A stretch of DNA of 64,000 nt, from assembly GCF_000283155.1 (NCBI RefSeq), contig NW_004454160.1, forward strand, positions 8,692,857 through 8,756,856, in the 5' to 3' direction. The DNA comes from Ceratotherium simum simum. Lineage: Eukaryota > Chordata > Mammalia > Perissodactyla > Rhinocerotidae. The notes under the pieces are model-generated. The model saw only the letters and a program-made list of their open reading frames with translations, was not told the DNA's origin and made no database searches. This document shows, piece after piece, positions 42,607 through 53,305 of the stretch (positions are counted from its first letter, which is position 1; each line of letters begins with the position of its first letter). Position numbers and translations under genes: made by a program.

Positions 42607-42943
42607 CAGCACTGTCCAGTGGAAACATAATGCCAGCCACAAGTTGAACCACAGACATGGTTTTAAATTTTCTAGTAGCCACAATTAAAAAAGAAAACAA
42701 ACAACAACAAAAAACCCAAGTGAAATTAATTTATAATTAATTTACAATTGAATTGTAGTTAATTTAAGTTAGTGTCTCCAAAATATTATCATTTCAACAT
42801 ATAATCAATGTGAAAAAGATCTCACTGAGATACTTTACATTGTTTGCACTTAGTCCTTGAAATCCACTGTGTCCATGTCAGCACCCCTCCGTTTGGAGCA
42901 GCTGCATTCCAAGTGCCTAATAGCCACCCTCAGGACAGCACAG
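42607..42943. mobile_element. hAT-Charlie-type nonautonomous element
   Basis: The ends cagcactgtcc and ggacagcacag are imperfect inverted repeats. The interior words ttttaaattttctagtagcc, aatattatcatttcaacata and gatactttacattgtttgca match a common MER3/MER33-like family. No clear target duplication. Confidence 0.78.
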
Positions 42944-43299
42944 GTCGTGGGAACAGCAGCGCCTGGGTGACCAAAGCACCTGTGACTATGTGAGGGCTCT
43001 CCCCACCCCGCTCCACTCAAGAAAAAAGCCAACGACTCTGAGAGCCTCCAGCAACTCCAGGGAGTAGGACTCCACAGGGGGCCGAGGTCCGTGAGCAGAT
43101 GGAGGTGAGAGCCCAAGAAATCTGAGCTATTACCATGAACGAGAGAGCACTTGGACCCATGTCTTGAGAGTCTCCAGAAGCTCAGATTACATATGGATCT
43201 TTAAAAGTCACATTCTAGTGTAAGCTGAAATGTGCTTTTAACTCTGAGCATCACAAGAGAAGTCACCAATTCTCTTGACCTTTGTGCTTCTGTTACCTG
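42944..43299. other. Unique sequence, nothing identified
   Basis: No feature recognised. Confidence 0.45.
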
Positions 43300-43485
43300 C
43301 AGCGCAAATGCTACATTTCAGGGCCTCTTTTTCTTCAAGCCACCTGTAATTTTTTCTTATGCCATTTGTTTATTCCTCCCATCCTAACCCAGCTAGCAGA
43401 GTAGAATATTTTAAAGCTTATTTCTGTAATTTGTACCATTAAAAGAACACAGTGTACTGAATCACTGTTTCCAAGTACAGTACCC
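43300..43485. promoter_or_regulatory. AT-rich unique block, possible noncoding element
   Basis: cacctgtaattttttcttat, tttgtttattcctcccatcc, gaatattttaaagcttattt and aatttgtaccattaaaagaa in nonrepetitive sequence. Weak. Confidence 0.22.
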
Positions 43486-43649
43486 GCCCCTTCTCATCTT
43501 AGCCCTCCCCCTCCCACCTTGTCCAGGACAACAAGGTTTACCTGGTGGAGAATCACTTGCAAAACCAGAAAGGAGCATTTCACAGCTTAGAGGGGATCAA
43601 AACAGACACAACTGAGCACTTACTGCCTGTTAAGTGAGTTATGTCTACA

Positions 43650-43712
43650 AAGCTTGGAACAATGCCTGGCACAGACAAGTGCTCAAAAAGTGTTGCCTAC
43701 TAACTTCTAGGA
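43650..43712 (+). mobile_element. MIR/L2 3' fragment
   Basis: ggaacaatgcctggcacaga followed by caagtgctcaaaaagtgtt resembles the MIR 3' end (gtgcctggcacatagtaagc). Confidence 0.42.
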
Positions 43713-43721
43713 CCTTAGCAA

Positions 43722-44420
43722 CTGAGCAATTCAATTCAACAGGCATTTCATGGGTGCCTGCTCTGCGCCAGGTGCTGGGAACAAAATAGAGTCCTACCCC
43801 CAGAGAGCTAACATCCTAGCTGGGAAGATAGACAGTGAACAATAAACATCAGAAATATATAGATTGTATAGAACATTTGAGGGTGGTGAGCAGAGCAGGT
43901 TAAGGGGATTGGGAGCACAGGCTGGGGCAGGTGGCATATAAAGTAGGGTGTCCATGCCACTCAGTTCCCACTGAGAAGGCGTGGTCTCAGCAAAGGCTTG
44001 ATGGAGGTAAGTGGACTCACCACATGGAACAGCCAGTAGAGAGGCCTTAATGCAGAGGTATCTGGTGTGTTTGAGGGCTAGCAAGGGGGCTGGTAGAGCA
44101 CAGAGGGTGAGGACAAGAGTAACGAGCAGTAGAAAAGGAAATCAGAGAATTAACAAAGGGAGAAGGAGGTCCTTCAAGCTGTGGAAGGACTTTGGCTTCC
44201 ACTCTGAGGAACCAGGAGCATTAAAGGGCTTGGGACTAGGCAGTGATGGGACCACATTTCCATTTTATATAAATCATGTTGGTTGCTGTATTGAGAATAG
44301 ACTGTGGGGGATGGAGGCAAGGATAGGAGCGGGGAGACCAGTGAGGAGGCTATTGCAGTAATTAAGACAAGAGATGATGGTGGACCAGGGGCTAGCAGTG
44401 GAGTGGTGAGAAGTGGCGTC
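43722..44420 (-). mobile_element. L2 LINE, antisense
   Basis: From the reversed 3' end (caattcaacaggcatttcat, gctctgcgccaggtgctggg, gacagtgaacaataaacatc) into the reversed ORF2 (aaggactttggcttccactc, attgagaatagactgtgggg, gaggctattgcagtaattaa). About 700 bp, collinear with little interruption. Confidence 0.8.
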
Positions 44421-44712
44421 ACAGTACTGACCCGGTCATCAGCTCACTGACTATAACTGCCCAACAGGCAAACAGGTGTTTCCGCGTCTTTGTACCCTCC
44501 ACAGTAATAACTTTTAGCCATTTAGCTGGCATCTAAACCAAGTCTGAGGTGTAGCTGCAAGGAAGTCATTGAGAAAATTTATTGGTTATATTCAAATTAC
44601 CAGCAAATTTCAAGCAACACCAAATATATCTGTAATGGAAGTGTTAACGAAGCAAGTGGAAACTTTGGAGAAAACGGAACCACAGGCTTTCAGCAGAACA
44701 ACAGCCTCAGGA
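44421..44712. other. Unique sequence, nothing identified
   Basis: No feature recognised. Confidence 0.45.
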
Positions 44713-44780
44713 GAGGGAGGGAAGGGGGAGGGAAGAAGGGGAGGAGGAGGGAAGCGAGGAGGGGGAGGGGAGAGAGGAAG
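44713..44780 (+). repeat. Polypurine tract with G-quadruplex motif
   Basis: Nearly uninterrupted G/A for about 68 nt (gagagggagggaagggggag and following). At least four G runs of three or more with 1-2 nt loops lie at 44716-44736. It could form a quadruplex or triplex. Confidence 0.9.
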
Positions 44781-45176
44781 ATCAGAAAACTTGGTTCGAG
44801 TAGGCTCTTCATTAGCCCAGTAGAGGAATAACCTGCCGACGCCTGAAAAGAGCCCTAAGTCCGAAAGTTGAGTGGACGCGGCAATCTTGACCTGATCTGG
44901 AACTGTGAAGCTGAGAAGTAAGAGTCAGGGCGAGCTGAAAGAAAGCTTGTACTCAAGCGTAAGGCAAAGAAATCAGGTTAGATTAAAATCCATAGGTAAG
45001 TGTTAATAAAGGTAACACATTGTAATTAGTTTACTAGTATTTTTTAAAAGTATCAGTTTAAAGTTTAAAAGTTTACTTTTTAAGACACTCATTTCTTAAA
45101 GTTATTGTTAAGCTTTTTTAAAAAAAGAGTTTTTTAAAGAGGAGTTTTATTTTCGGGGAGAAAGGAAAAGCGTAAT
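44781..45176. other. Unique, increasingly AT-rich sequence
   Basis: T/A runs around 45030-45150 (ttttttaaaaaaagag) without a recognised repeat family. Confidence 0.45.
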
Positions 45177-45177
45177 T

Positions 45178-45368
45178 GTGGTATAGTGAAAAGAACATGT
45201 GTTGACATCAGATTTAAGGATTTTTAGCTCCGTCTGTCATTAATTGTTTGTGTGACTTCAGCAAGTCTTTTGAATTCTTTGAGCCTCAGTTTTCTCTCCT
45301 GTGAAATGAGAGCACGGGGTTAAATGGTCTCCACCGGCTCTAAGAGTGTGTGGATTCTTAATTGAGTC
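45178..45368 (+). mobile_element. MIR SINE
   Basis: gtggtatagtgaaaagaaca, tttgtgtgacttcagcaagt, tgagcctcagttttctctcc, cggctctaagagtgtgtgga: sense MIR, near full length, of the tctaagattctatg-ending type. Confidence 0.75.
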
Positions 45369-45512
45369 GAAAATGCATTCATTTCCATCTCAGTTAACAC
45401 CCCTAATGGGCTGCCTGACACTGTGAAAGCCGAGGCCAAGGTCTTCAGCAGGGCATGCCTTACCTACATGTCCTAGATCCCGACTATAGGAAAACAAAGT
45501 GTCTCTTGAGAG

Positions 45513-45532
45513 CCGGATTTGCAAAAATCCGG
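45513..45532. repeat. Perfect 8-bp hairpin with GCAA loop
   Basis: ccggattt, loop gcaa, aaatccgg. If transcribed from the plus strand, the loop is of the stable GNRA type. Confidence 0.95.
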
Positions 45533-45760
45533 TTATGAACCCATAATATGACAATGAGCTGCCCAATTGGAGGGGTTAAGGGGTCCAACGTAGACTCTGG
45601 CTACCTCTCACTGCTCAGGTGAGCCTGGCCTTGGCCCCTCCCTGAAATGATATCCATGTCTTATTTAGATATTCAATAACTATTTGTGAAGGCCTGTGAC
45701 ACCATGGGGAGGCCTCACCATATCTTTAAGCTTTAATTGCACATTTTATTTATTTTTATT

Positions 45761-46083
45761 CTAATTTATTTATTTATTTATTTTATTTATTTTTTTGTGA
45801 GGAGGATCAGCCCTGAGCTAACATCCATGCTAATCCTCCTCTTTTTGCTGAGGAAAGTGAGCTCTGAGCTAACATATATTGCCAATCCTCCCCCTCTTTT
45901 GTTTTTCCCCAAAGCCCCAGTAGATAGTTGTATGTCATAGTTGCACATCCTTCTAGTTGCTGTACGTGGGACACGGCCTCAGCATGGCCGGAGAAGCGGC
46001 GCGTTGGTGCGCACCCGGGATCAGAACCAGGGCCGCCAGTGGCGGAGTGCGTGCACTTAACCGCTAAGCCACGGGGCCGGCCC
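45761..46083 (-). mobile_element. ERE SINE, inner member of a nested pair
   Basis: The full-length antisense ERE body (gtgaggaggatcagccctga to ccacggggccggccc) has a (TTTA)-rich tail at 45761-45796. Exact 14-bp duplications TATTTATTTTTATT flank it at 45747-45760 and 46084-46097. It inserted into the T-rich tail of another ERE. The well-preserved ends (ggccggccc) suggest it is relatively young. Confidence 0.96.
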
Positions 46084-46097
46084 TATTTATTTTTATT

Positions 46098-46299
46098 TTA
46101 TTATTTTATTTTTGATGAGGAAGATTCACCCTGAGCTAACATCTATGCCAATATTCCTCTATTTTTTGTACACGGGATGCCATCACAGCATGGCTCGTTG
46201 AGTGGTGTATAGGTCTGCACCTGGGATCTGAAACTGTGAACCTCAGGCCACTGAAGCGGAGTGCGCGAACCCAACCACTACACCACTGGGCGAGCCCCA
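46098..46299 (-). mobile_element. ERE SINE, outer member of a nested pair
   Basis: The antisense ERE body (gaagattcaccctgagctaa to ccactgggcgagcccc) has its tail interrupted by the inner ERE. The pair as a whole is bounded by AATTGCACATTTTA at 45735-45748 and AATTGCACGTTTTA at 46300-46313, a 14-bp target duplication with one mismatch, proving it landed first. Confidence 0.94.
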
Positions 46300-46319
46300 A
46301 ATTGCACGTTTTAAATCCG

Positions 46320-46690
46320 GTATTCTCCCAACTGTCAACTGTCACTAACTGAGTACACACATGTACCAAGCCATGTGCTGCATGCCAGGACCCAGCTGTG
46401 AGCAAAGACTAATGCAGTCCCCTTCTGGAGATACTCACAGTCTAATGGGGAAAACAGACATTAAACAGCAGCTATGAATAATTTATCACAAGATTCTGAG
46501 CATGAAAGTGTTGCAAAAAGAAATACCCGGAACTACAGAAGCATTTAGCAAGGAGCCAAATTTAGTCCTCTAGGCTGAAGAAGTGATATTTAAGTTGACC
46601 CCTCAAGGATGATTTGGAGTTAGGTAAAGAGAGAGAAGAGTATTCTGGACTGAGGGAAGAGCTGTGAGGAGAAGGGAATAGGAACCCTCT
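46320..46690 (-). mobile_element. L2 3' region, antisense
   Basis: gctgtgagcaaagactaatg, gatactcacagtctaatggg, gacattaaacagcagctatg, gaagtgatatttaagttgac: reversed L2 3' end. A separate copy from the long L2 that follows. Confidence 0.55.
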
Positions 46691-46757
46691 CTTGGACTTT
46701 CCTCTCATCATGCCACCATGTTCACCCGAGGTTCCAGCTGGGGGATAACGGCACTCT

Positions 46758-47870
46758 TTCATTCATTCATTCATTCATAGCTATTATGTTCCTATTATAT
46801 GCTGGGAAATAGCAATGAACAAGCAGATCCCCTGCAAAAAATACCAGCCCTAATGGAATTTATATTCGACTGGAGAAGACAGACAAATGTAAAAGTAAAA
46901 TATGATGGTGATAAATATAGAAAAGAAAATATAGGGAGTGTCAATTCTGGGGGTAGAAGGTGCAATGTTATAGAGGAGGTCGTCAGGGAGGTGAAAAGGC
47001 CTACAAGAGCTGAGGGGGTGGACTTTGTCTTACTCAGGGGAAAAACATTCCTTGCAGAAGGAACAGCAATTACAAAGGTCTTGATGTAGGAGTGTGCATA
47101 GCACACTTGAGGAGAAGCGAGGAGGCCAGAATGGCCGGAACAAAGTGAGCAAGTGAGAGGATGAGGCCAGGGAGGCCATGGGGCCAGCCTTTGTATGGCT
47201 CTGGTGGCCAATGTGGGGACTTGGGCTTTTCCCTGAGTGAGGATTTTGGCAGGTGACAGGATCTGACCCACATTTTAAAAGGATCACTCTGACTGCTGTT
47301 GAGAATAGACTGTAGGGCCTGGTACAAGGGTGGACCCAGGAGGACCACATAAGAGACTGGTGGCTCAGACTGGGGCAGAAGGACTGAGGTCCTGAGAAGT
47401 GTTGGATTCTGGGTATGTTTTGAAGGTAAAGCCAATAACATTTGATGATGGATTGGATGTGGGATATGAAAGAAAGAGGAAGCAAAGAGGACACCAAGGT
47501 TTTTGGCCTGAGTACCTCCCAAAATGAAGTTGCCACTTATTGAGATGGGAAAGACTGTCAGAGGAGTAGGTTTAGCAGGAGAAATCAGGAGTTTGTCTGG
47601 GGACAGGTTAAGTTGGAGATCTCCATTAGACGTGCAGTGGAGATGAGAGTTGAGAATTCAGGGAAGAAGTCTGGAAGGAGATAAAAAACAACGTAGGAGC
47701 TGTCAGGTATTTAGAGCCAGAAGACTGGATGAGCTCACCTATGGAATGAGGGTAGATTGGAAAAGAGAGGGGTCCCTGGAGGAAGAGCCTGCAAAGGAAA
47801 ACTGGAGAAGAATCCATGATCAAAGTCACTTTGAGGGGTCCACTGTTGTCTTTAACCAGCTCTTTCCCCA
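46758..47870 (-). mobile_element. Long L2 LINE, antisense, with ORF2 relic
   Basis: Starts with an (ATTC)n-like run at 46758-46778 at the L2 terminus and continues for about 1.1 kb. On the minus strand translated pieces read as L2 reverse-transcriptase text (YLQNIPRIQ and, further on, AVRVILLK), the region C-terminal to the catalytic core. Several frameshifts and stops make it inactive. Confidence 0.82.
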
Positions 47871-48885
47871 ATAACTGTCCGCAGCCTCCTCTACATCCAG
47901 TGCCTGACATGTGGACACACACGTTCACATCCACTAAATCCATTTCCTGTCTCCTCAAGCTCCTTGCCTTTGAGAAGAGCTGGGAGAGTGTGGGTGGCAC
48001 CTTCCCCACCATGCTGCATGAGGGACAGGTTTGGACAGGGACAGGAGAGCAATCGCCCAGGAGGTCAGCACCTTGCATTGTTGTTTTCAAATTCTTTTCC
48101 TATTGTTGATTCTGTGGATCACTGACAACAGTGCTATGTCCATGGGAGAACTATAAAGAGAAGAAATTTCCTATGTAAATTCATAGCAATATGAACTTGA
48201 AAAATAGTGTTTGATTTTGAATACCAGAAAAATTATGGAACCCTCATACCAAAACAGTGAGTCATCTCATCCATCTCCCTTCCTCTGGGGACACCTGAGC
48301 CTGTCCCGCATGACCAGGTTGCTATTTACTCTGTTCCTGGGATCTCAAAGAGGGATCAGGCAGGAAAGCCCTGGTGGCCCTGACCATGTGCCATGTACCA
48401 GCCATTGGCCGTAGCCGTGGACATCTTCACTTTCATGTAGGTCTTCAGATCTTTCAGCTGAGGTTGTCTTGCTACAGATTAAGGCCAGTTTCTCTGCCTT
48501 GCCCTCTAATGAAAAGAGCCTGTTGAATGGTGACTGGCCATTCAGTCATCCTCAGACCTGGCAGGCTGGCTGTCCACGGTGGGGCATCATATAGGACATC
48601 ACTCACTCTCCTCTGTCCCAGTCTCTTCAGGTCCCAGCAGCACACAAAGTGGGCAGGTTAAAGGGCTACTGGCAGTTTTGTCCTCAGAGGTCTGATTTGC
48701 TGATATGGTGAGGATTGCCCAGTGTAATAGCCAATGGGGACATTCCTTGAGAAAGCTGGGGAGGCCTGGGAAGAGGAGTGGGCCCATCTCCTCTGTGGAG
48801 AAGCCACAAACACGTGTGCCCCAAATGAACCCCAGAGGGTGGAGAAACCAAGTTAATACAATCTATTATTAGATGAAAGTCAGAC
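47871..48885. other. Unique sequence, 1 kb, nothing identified
   Basis: No exon, RNA gene or repeat recognised. Confidence 0.42.
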
Positions 48886-48889
48886 ACAG

Positions 48890-49360
48890 CAAAAATGAGC
48901 AGCCAGGGAACCCAGATGCTAACGACATCTCATTCTGATATTCCATTAGAGCTCCCATTTTGTATAACCACTGAATGTCTATAAAGCAGGGGATTTTAGA
49001 AGCAGAGAACAGCTGACGGAGGTGTCAATAAGTCAATTTGTGGCTTCTTAGAGTGTTACACTTGTTTATCGGCATTTAACCAGACAAGACATTGATGTTA
49101 ACACAGTGGGAGGGAAGTTGCCTGGACCAATAGTATCCCTTGCTGAAAATTAATTTAAACTCTCTCTTCTTTGTGCCAGAAATGGTTGAGGTAATTCATT
49201 ACCAAAGTACTGAAATGCCACTGAAAACGAGTTAGGGTAGTGGGGAAGAGTCAGCAACAGCCGAACAAAATCCCTTTTTAGCTTTCTTTTGGTAACCTCT
49301 TGTAAATGAGACATTGTGAAATAACATGCTTTATGGCAGGGAAGAAAATGGGGGTTATTT
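48890..49360. promoter_or_regulatory. Long unique block, candidate conserved element
   Basis: About 470 bp of nonrepetitive AT-moderate sequence with gatattccattagagctccc, gaaaattaatttaaactctc, gaggtaattcattaccaaag and gggttatttaattcgggg. Spaced TAAT cores and no coding frame. Conservation was not tested. Confidence 0.35.
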
Positions 49361-50110
49361 AATTCGGGGAATGGCGATGGCTGCAGGGCTGGGAAGGGAA
49401 AGCTTCATGCATAGATTTTTGGAAAACGGTGAGACCTGCTGTCTCCATAGCTGAGTTCACAGCCACTCTGTGCCGATGGAAACTTAACAGTCTGCGTTTT
49501 GGACCTTTTAGCTTGAAGAGTCCAAGATCTGGGCAAGGCCAAGCTCTTTTATCAAGATTCTGTGAAATCGCCATTCAGATCGTTGACAAGATCTTGGCTC
49601 TGTGTGCTGACGTCCGGTCGAGGTTGGGCACAGCATTACTCATCTCTCCGGTTCACCTTCCCATTTAGCAGTCACGTGGGGCACTTGACCTGAAGTTGTA
49701 GTGGTTTCCGCTTTCCACTCCTTGCTGTGTGTTCCTTTGCCACTTTATTTTCCCAGGAAAATTCCAGACGTGAAAACTACAACTCCGGACCTAACCACTA
49801 ATGAGATTGTAGCAATCATTTGGCTCAGTGGAAACTCTGTCTTTCCATTCTGTGTGTGCCCACCTTCTACCCAGGGGGAGATGGAGAGGGAGTCACGAAG
49901 CCAGGTTACTCTGGGCTGACTGGGTGACTGCGTCCTCTTCAGAGGGTCCCTCATCATCTCACCCATCCCCCATCTTCAAGACAGAAGGCTTTGACCCAGC
50001 CTGAGCTGATTAGGGGTGGAGAGAGGGAGACCTCTGCAACAACTTCAAGGGATGAGCATGATTCTGACGTCTGGCTGGGTTACGCAGCCTTGCGTCATTA
50101 ACCTAAATTT
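49361..50110. other. Unique sequence, nothing identified
   Basis: No repeat or convincing exon recognised. Confidence 0.42.
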
Positions 50111-50114
50111 GTCA

Positions 50115-50472
50115 TCCCTCTCTATTCATGCCCTTTGCTCCATGACATTGCAGTTCTTCTCATCAAGGAGTGGAAGATATTTCCCCATCCCTTAACTTTG
50201 TTTTTAGCCATGTGACAGTGTGATGGTTCTGAGCCCAGGTTTTCAGAGGCATTGTGTGTTTCTGCTCACCTTCAGGTGCCTCTGCTATCTCCACTGGTCC
50301 CAGAAGGAGGATGAGAGATATATGGTGCAGAACTGTATCCTGACTATCCAGCCAAGTCTGGCCAAGATCGGCTAGTTGCAGGTGACCCACAGACCAACGA
50401 GCTAAATAAGTGTTATTATTGTACATTGCTGAGTTTGGGAGTGGTCTGTCATGCAGCAATGGCAAATGGTAA
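50115..50472 (+). mobile_element. MLT1-like LTR fragment
   Basis: ttagccatgtgacagtgtga, cagaggcattgtgtgtttct, ccactggtcccagaaggagg, aagtgttattattgtacatt, ttgctgagtttgggagtggt and catgcagcaatggcaaa follow the order of a MaLR-type LTR in sense orientation. 5' truncated. No coding sequence. Confidence 0.55.
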
Positions 50473-51095
50473 TGCCCATCAAAACCACGAAGGAGATTCT
50501 TATATACAAGTAGACCAATCCTCTGGAGGGGAAGACTGACCTCTACTTGAGGAATTATCTAAAATTAAGAGAATCAGGGTGTGTTTCCCAGGCTGATGCC
50601 CTTCTCAGAGTGGAGGCCCACTACACCATCACCAAGACCTCTCTCTGCCACCTGGACCACTGGTTGAAAGCCTTAGTTTCACATGGAGAAGCCCCAGTGG
50701 CACGTTCTCTATCCTCTTCCCCATCCTCCCCCCATCTCGAAAAAAATAAATAAATAAACAACCCTCTATCTGTTAGGGACCCATTCCAAACAACGGTTTT
50801 GGAACCTCCATTAGACTACTTATACCATTCATGAGAGGAGCAGGCTTCCAGATTAATGATTCCAGGACCCAAGGGCCAGAGACATTGGAGATTCCTTTTC
50901 AGGAGCAATCAGCTACCCAGAGAGCCTGTCCTTCCATGCCGTCCAGCCCACTGACAGAGCTGAGAGCTCAAGCCAGCTGGCCCTGAAAGGGTGATGTCTC
51001 TCTCTCAAAGCCTTCATAACATGAGCACATGTCCCAACAGCTTGGATGTGAGCTGTTTTCGGGTAAATACCTGGACTATTCATTTTTCTGCTCAC
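50473..51095. other. Unique sequence with a short A-rich run
   Basis: aaaaaaataaataaataaac at 50740-50759; otherwise nothing recognised. Confidence 0.45.
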
Positions 51096-51099
51096 GAAA

Positions 51100-51255
51100 A
51101 GCCAGCAATTCTTACATATCCACTAAGCACGGCTGGCATATAGCACAGAGGCTCATTTTTCCTGCTGTTTATATAAATGGACTCACCCTGCCCAGGCTCC
51201 CTGTTGCAAATGTGTGATTAAAGGATTATAAAGGTGATGGAAATAGTAATCACGT
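51100..51255. promoter_or_regulatory. Unique block, possible noncoding element
   Basis: Nonrepetitive sequence with a TATA-like gtttatataaatgg near 51168 and gattaaaggattataaaggt near 51218. Weak. Confidence 0.2.
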
Positions 51256-52145
51256 CTGTTTTCAGACAGAACTTTCCCTCAAGGGGCCCCAAATGGCTGT
51301 ATTCTTATTCATACCTGCAAGGAAAGGGAACCTAGAGAGCACTTGCACAGATGGGCCAATAGGCCACCAGAAAGGGTCAGACAGCAAATTGCCCCAGGTT
51401 ACCCAGCTCATCAGCTTCCAGCTTTGATGGGGTGGAGGTGGGGGCGGGGGCTGTCGAAACAGAGTTTAGAGCCTGCAGACAACCGCATCACCAGATCACC
51501 CAGACTGGACCTGGAATTGGGGCATACCCCTGTGGGTGAACAGCTTAGGGACAAATCTAGCCGTAGGCTATGGGTGTGGGCATTCCAGCAGGCACAGAAT
51601 TATTTGGAAAGGATGTCATGGGAGCTAGACAGTCATCCTAACTGGTGGTCGGCATCAGGAAGGTCTAGCAGATGGTGGCTTGTTGTTGAACAGAGCACAG
51701 CAGAGGGGTCTAGGAACAGGAGATGTGCAATGGTTCAGGTCCTGGGGGAGGTCCTGGGATCTCAGCCTCGGGCAGGGCTCTAGGGTAGGGCCGGACTCCC
51801 AGAGAGGAAGGACCCAGCAGAGCAAGGTAGGCCCAGGCTCAGAGGAGCTAGGGGTGGGGCAGGTTATCAAGGAGTCCAGCCTGGCATAGAACCAGGCAGA
51901 AATCCCACCACAGCAGAGTGAAAGGCCAAGCAGCCAGATCAATTGGCACCGAGTGACCAAAACCATTCATTAGACTTATTCTGTGGAAATAAAGGTCTGG
52001 TTCCAGCATCCAGGGAAAGGCTTAGTGTGCTGCTGGGAGGGTGGTTAGGGAGGGGGTGCAGCCCCTCAAAGGCCATTTAAGTTCAGGCTTCTGGGGGTCA
52101 TGAGGACTTTGGATTGCTCCCAACTGGAATTTTACCTTCCATATG
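51256..52145. other. Unique sequence, nothing identified
   Basis: A 146-codon open frame at 51343-51783 has no recognisable domain or flanking splice context and reads like chance openness. Confidence 0.45.
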
Positions 52146-52149
52146 GAAT

Positions 52150-52400
52150 CACAGAATAGAACTAGTCAGGTATTGGGACAGAAGACGTGGGTTCTAGCCC
52201 AGGCTAGAACTGCCCTGCAGTGGGACTTGAACTGAGTAGCCTACCTTGGCCCAGCCTCAGTTTTGCCACCTCCAGAAGAGACCAGTACCTCCCTAACTCC
52301 CTCCCTCACATCACTGTTATGAAGAGAACATGAGATAGCGTATGAAATCACCTTAGAAAAATAGAACAATAAGGTGTCATCAGTATTACTATCAATCTGA
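52150..52400 (+). mobile_element. MIR SINE
   Basis: gaagacgtgggttctagccc, ttggcccagcctcagttttg, cacatcactgttatgaagag, gaacatgagatagcgtatga in MIR sense order. Confidence 0.68.
52191..52210. repeat. Perfect inverted repeat in the MIR
   Basis: gttctagcc, centre ca, ggctagaac. Nine-bp arms at 52191-52199 and 52202-52210. Confidence 0.97.
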
Positions 52401-52597
52401 CATGTGTAGCATCTTCTCTCAAAATCAAATTTCCCAAGGCTGATTTTCCAGTTTGAGGACTATCTAGTCCTCTTACTCCTTTTCCCTAATCCCCTACTGC
52501 TGGACATTTTCTCATCCATCATCCCCCAGCAGAGGCTTCAGTGCTCTTAGAAAGAGATACAGCCATAGTGTATGAGAACTTGTGGGGAGCTAGCGGT

Positions 52598-52700
52598 CAT
52601 CTGATTAACCATTTTATTTTAGAGATGTGGGCACTAATGCCCACATGGGAGGTGTTACCTGCTGCAGGACACACACCAGGCTAGTTAATGGCTGAGCCAG
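52598..52700 (-). mobile_element. MIR fragment, antisense
   Basis: taaccattttattttagaga, aggtgttacctgctgcagga and gctagttaatggctgagcca follow reversed MIR. Confidence 0.52.
52625..52646. repeat. Perfect inverted repeat, 9-bp arms
   Basis: atgtgggca, loop ctaa, tgcccacat. Lies in the antisense MIR. Confidence 0.97.
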
Positions 52701-52765
52701 AAAGCACAGTGCCTGGCACACACTGGGAACTCAGTACATGGGAGCCTTTACCGTTAGTCCAACTC
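52701..52765 (+). mobile_element. MIR 3' fragment, sense
   Basis: cacagtgcctggcacacact and gggaactcagtacatgggag match the sense MIR 3' end, directly abutting an antisense MIR. Confidence 0.42.
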
Positions 52766-52892
52766 CACCACGTCCTCACAAGGCAATTCAATTTGCTACT
52801 TATCAGTAACTTTGATAAAAGACTTGGGATGGGAAATAGTGAGGGTTGGAGAAGAGGAAGTCATAATTAATGTTACAGACATTTTTAGATTA

Positions 52893-53108
52893 TCTCAAGT
52901 CACCTTCAATGCATCCTCTTCTGGGAAGCCAAAGCTGATCAGGGGTCTTTCCCGTGTTCTCATTGTATCTCCTTATATCTTGCCCTTATGCCATATGCTA
53001 AACCAAAAGTGCTTCTTTACTTGCCTCTCTCCTTCTAGACTATAGGTTCCTTGTGGGTAGGACTGCGGCTTTCTCAAAGTTGAATCTACAGTGTTTAATA
53101 CGTGAAGC
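52893..53108 (+). mobile_element. L2 3' end
   Basis: aagtcaccttcaatgcatcc, tctgggaagccaaagctgat, ttctagactataggttcctt, gtgggtaggactgcggcttt: sense L2. Confidence 0.65.
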
Positions 53109-53189
53109 TGTGGATTTTATTATAGACAGGGAAATTGTCTGATGTTTCTTAGGTGTTCCTGATTTCTTTGGGCCCACGGGCCTAGAAGT

Positions 53190-53305
53190 CTTGGGCCAAG
53201 AACCAGAAAACCTTAGCTCTCATCTCAGTTGCTTTATTTACAATCTATGTGACGAGTCAAGTCTCTTACCCTCATTAAGCTCCAGTTTTGTCATTTCTAA
53301 AAAAT
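53190..53305 (+). mobile_element. MIR fragment
   Basis: ctatgtgacgagtcaagtct, cttaccctcattaagctcca, gttttgtcatttctaaaaaa in MIR sense order, divergent. Confidence 0.52.

Noticed and set aside
47030..47536. 168-codon minus-strand open frame
   Set aside because: Its text is L2 reverse-transcriptase relic (VRVILLK-type block) and it is not a host gene.
51343..51783. 146-codon open frame
   Set aside because: No motif, no flanking splice sites of note; an expected length for GC-leaning unique DNA.
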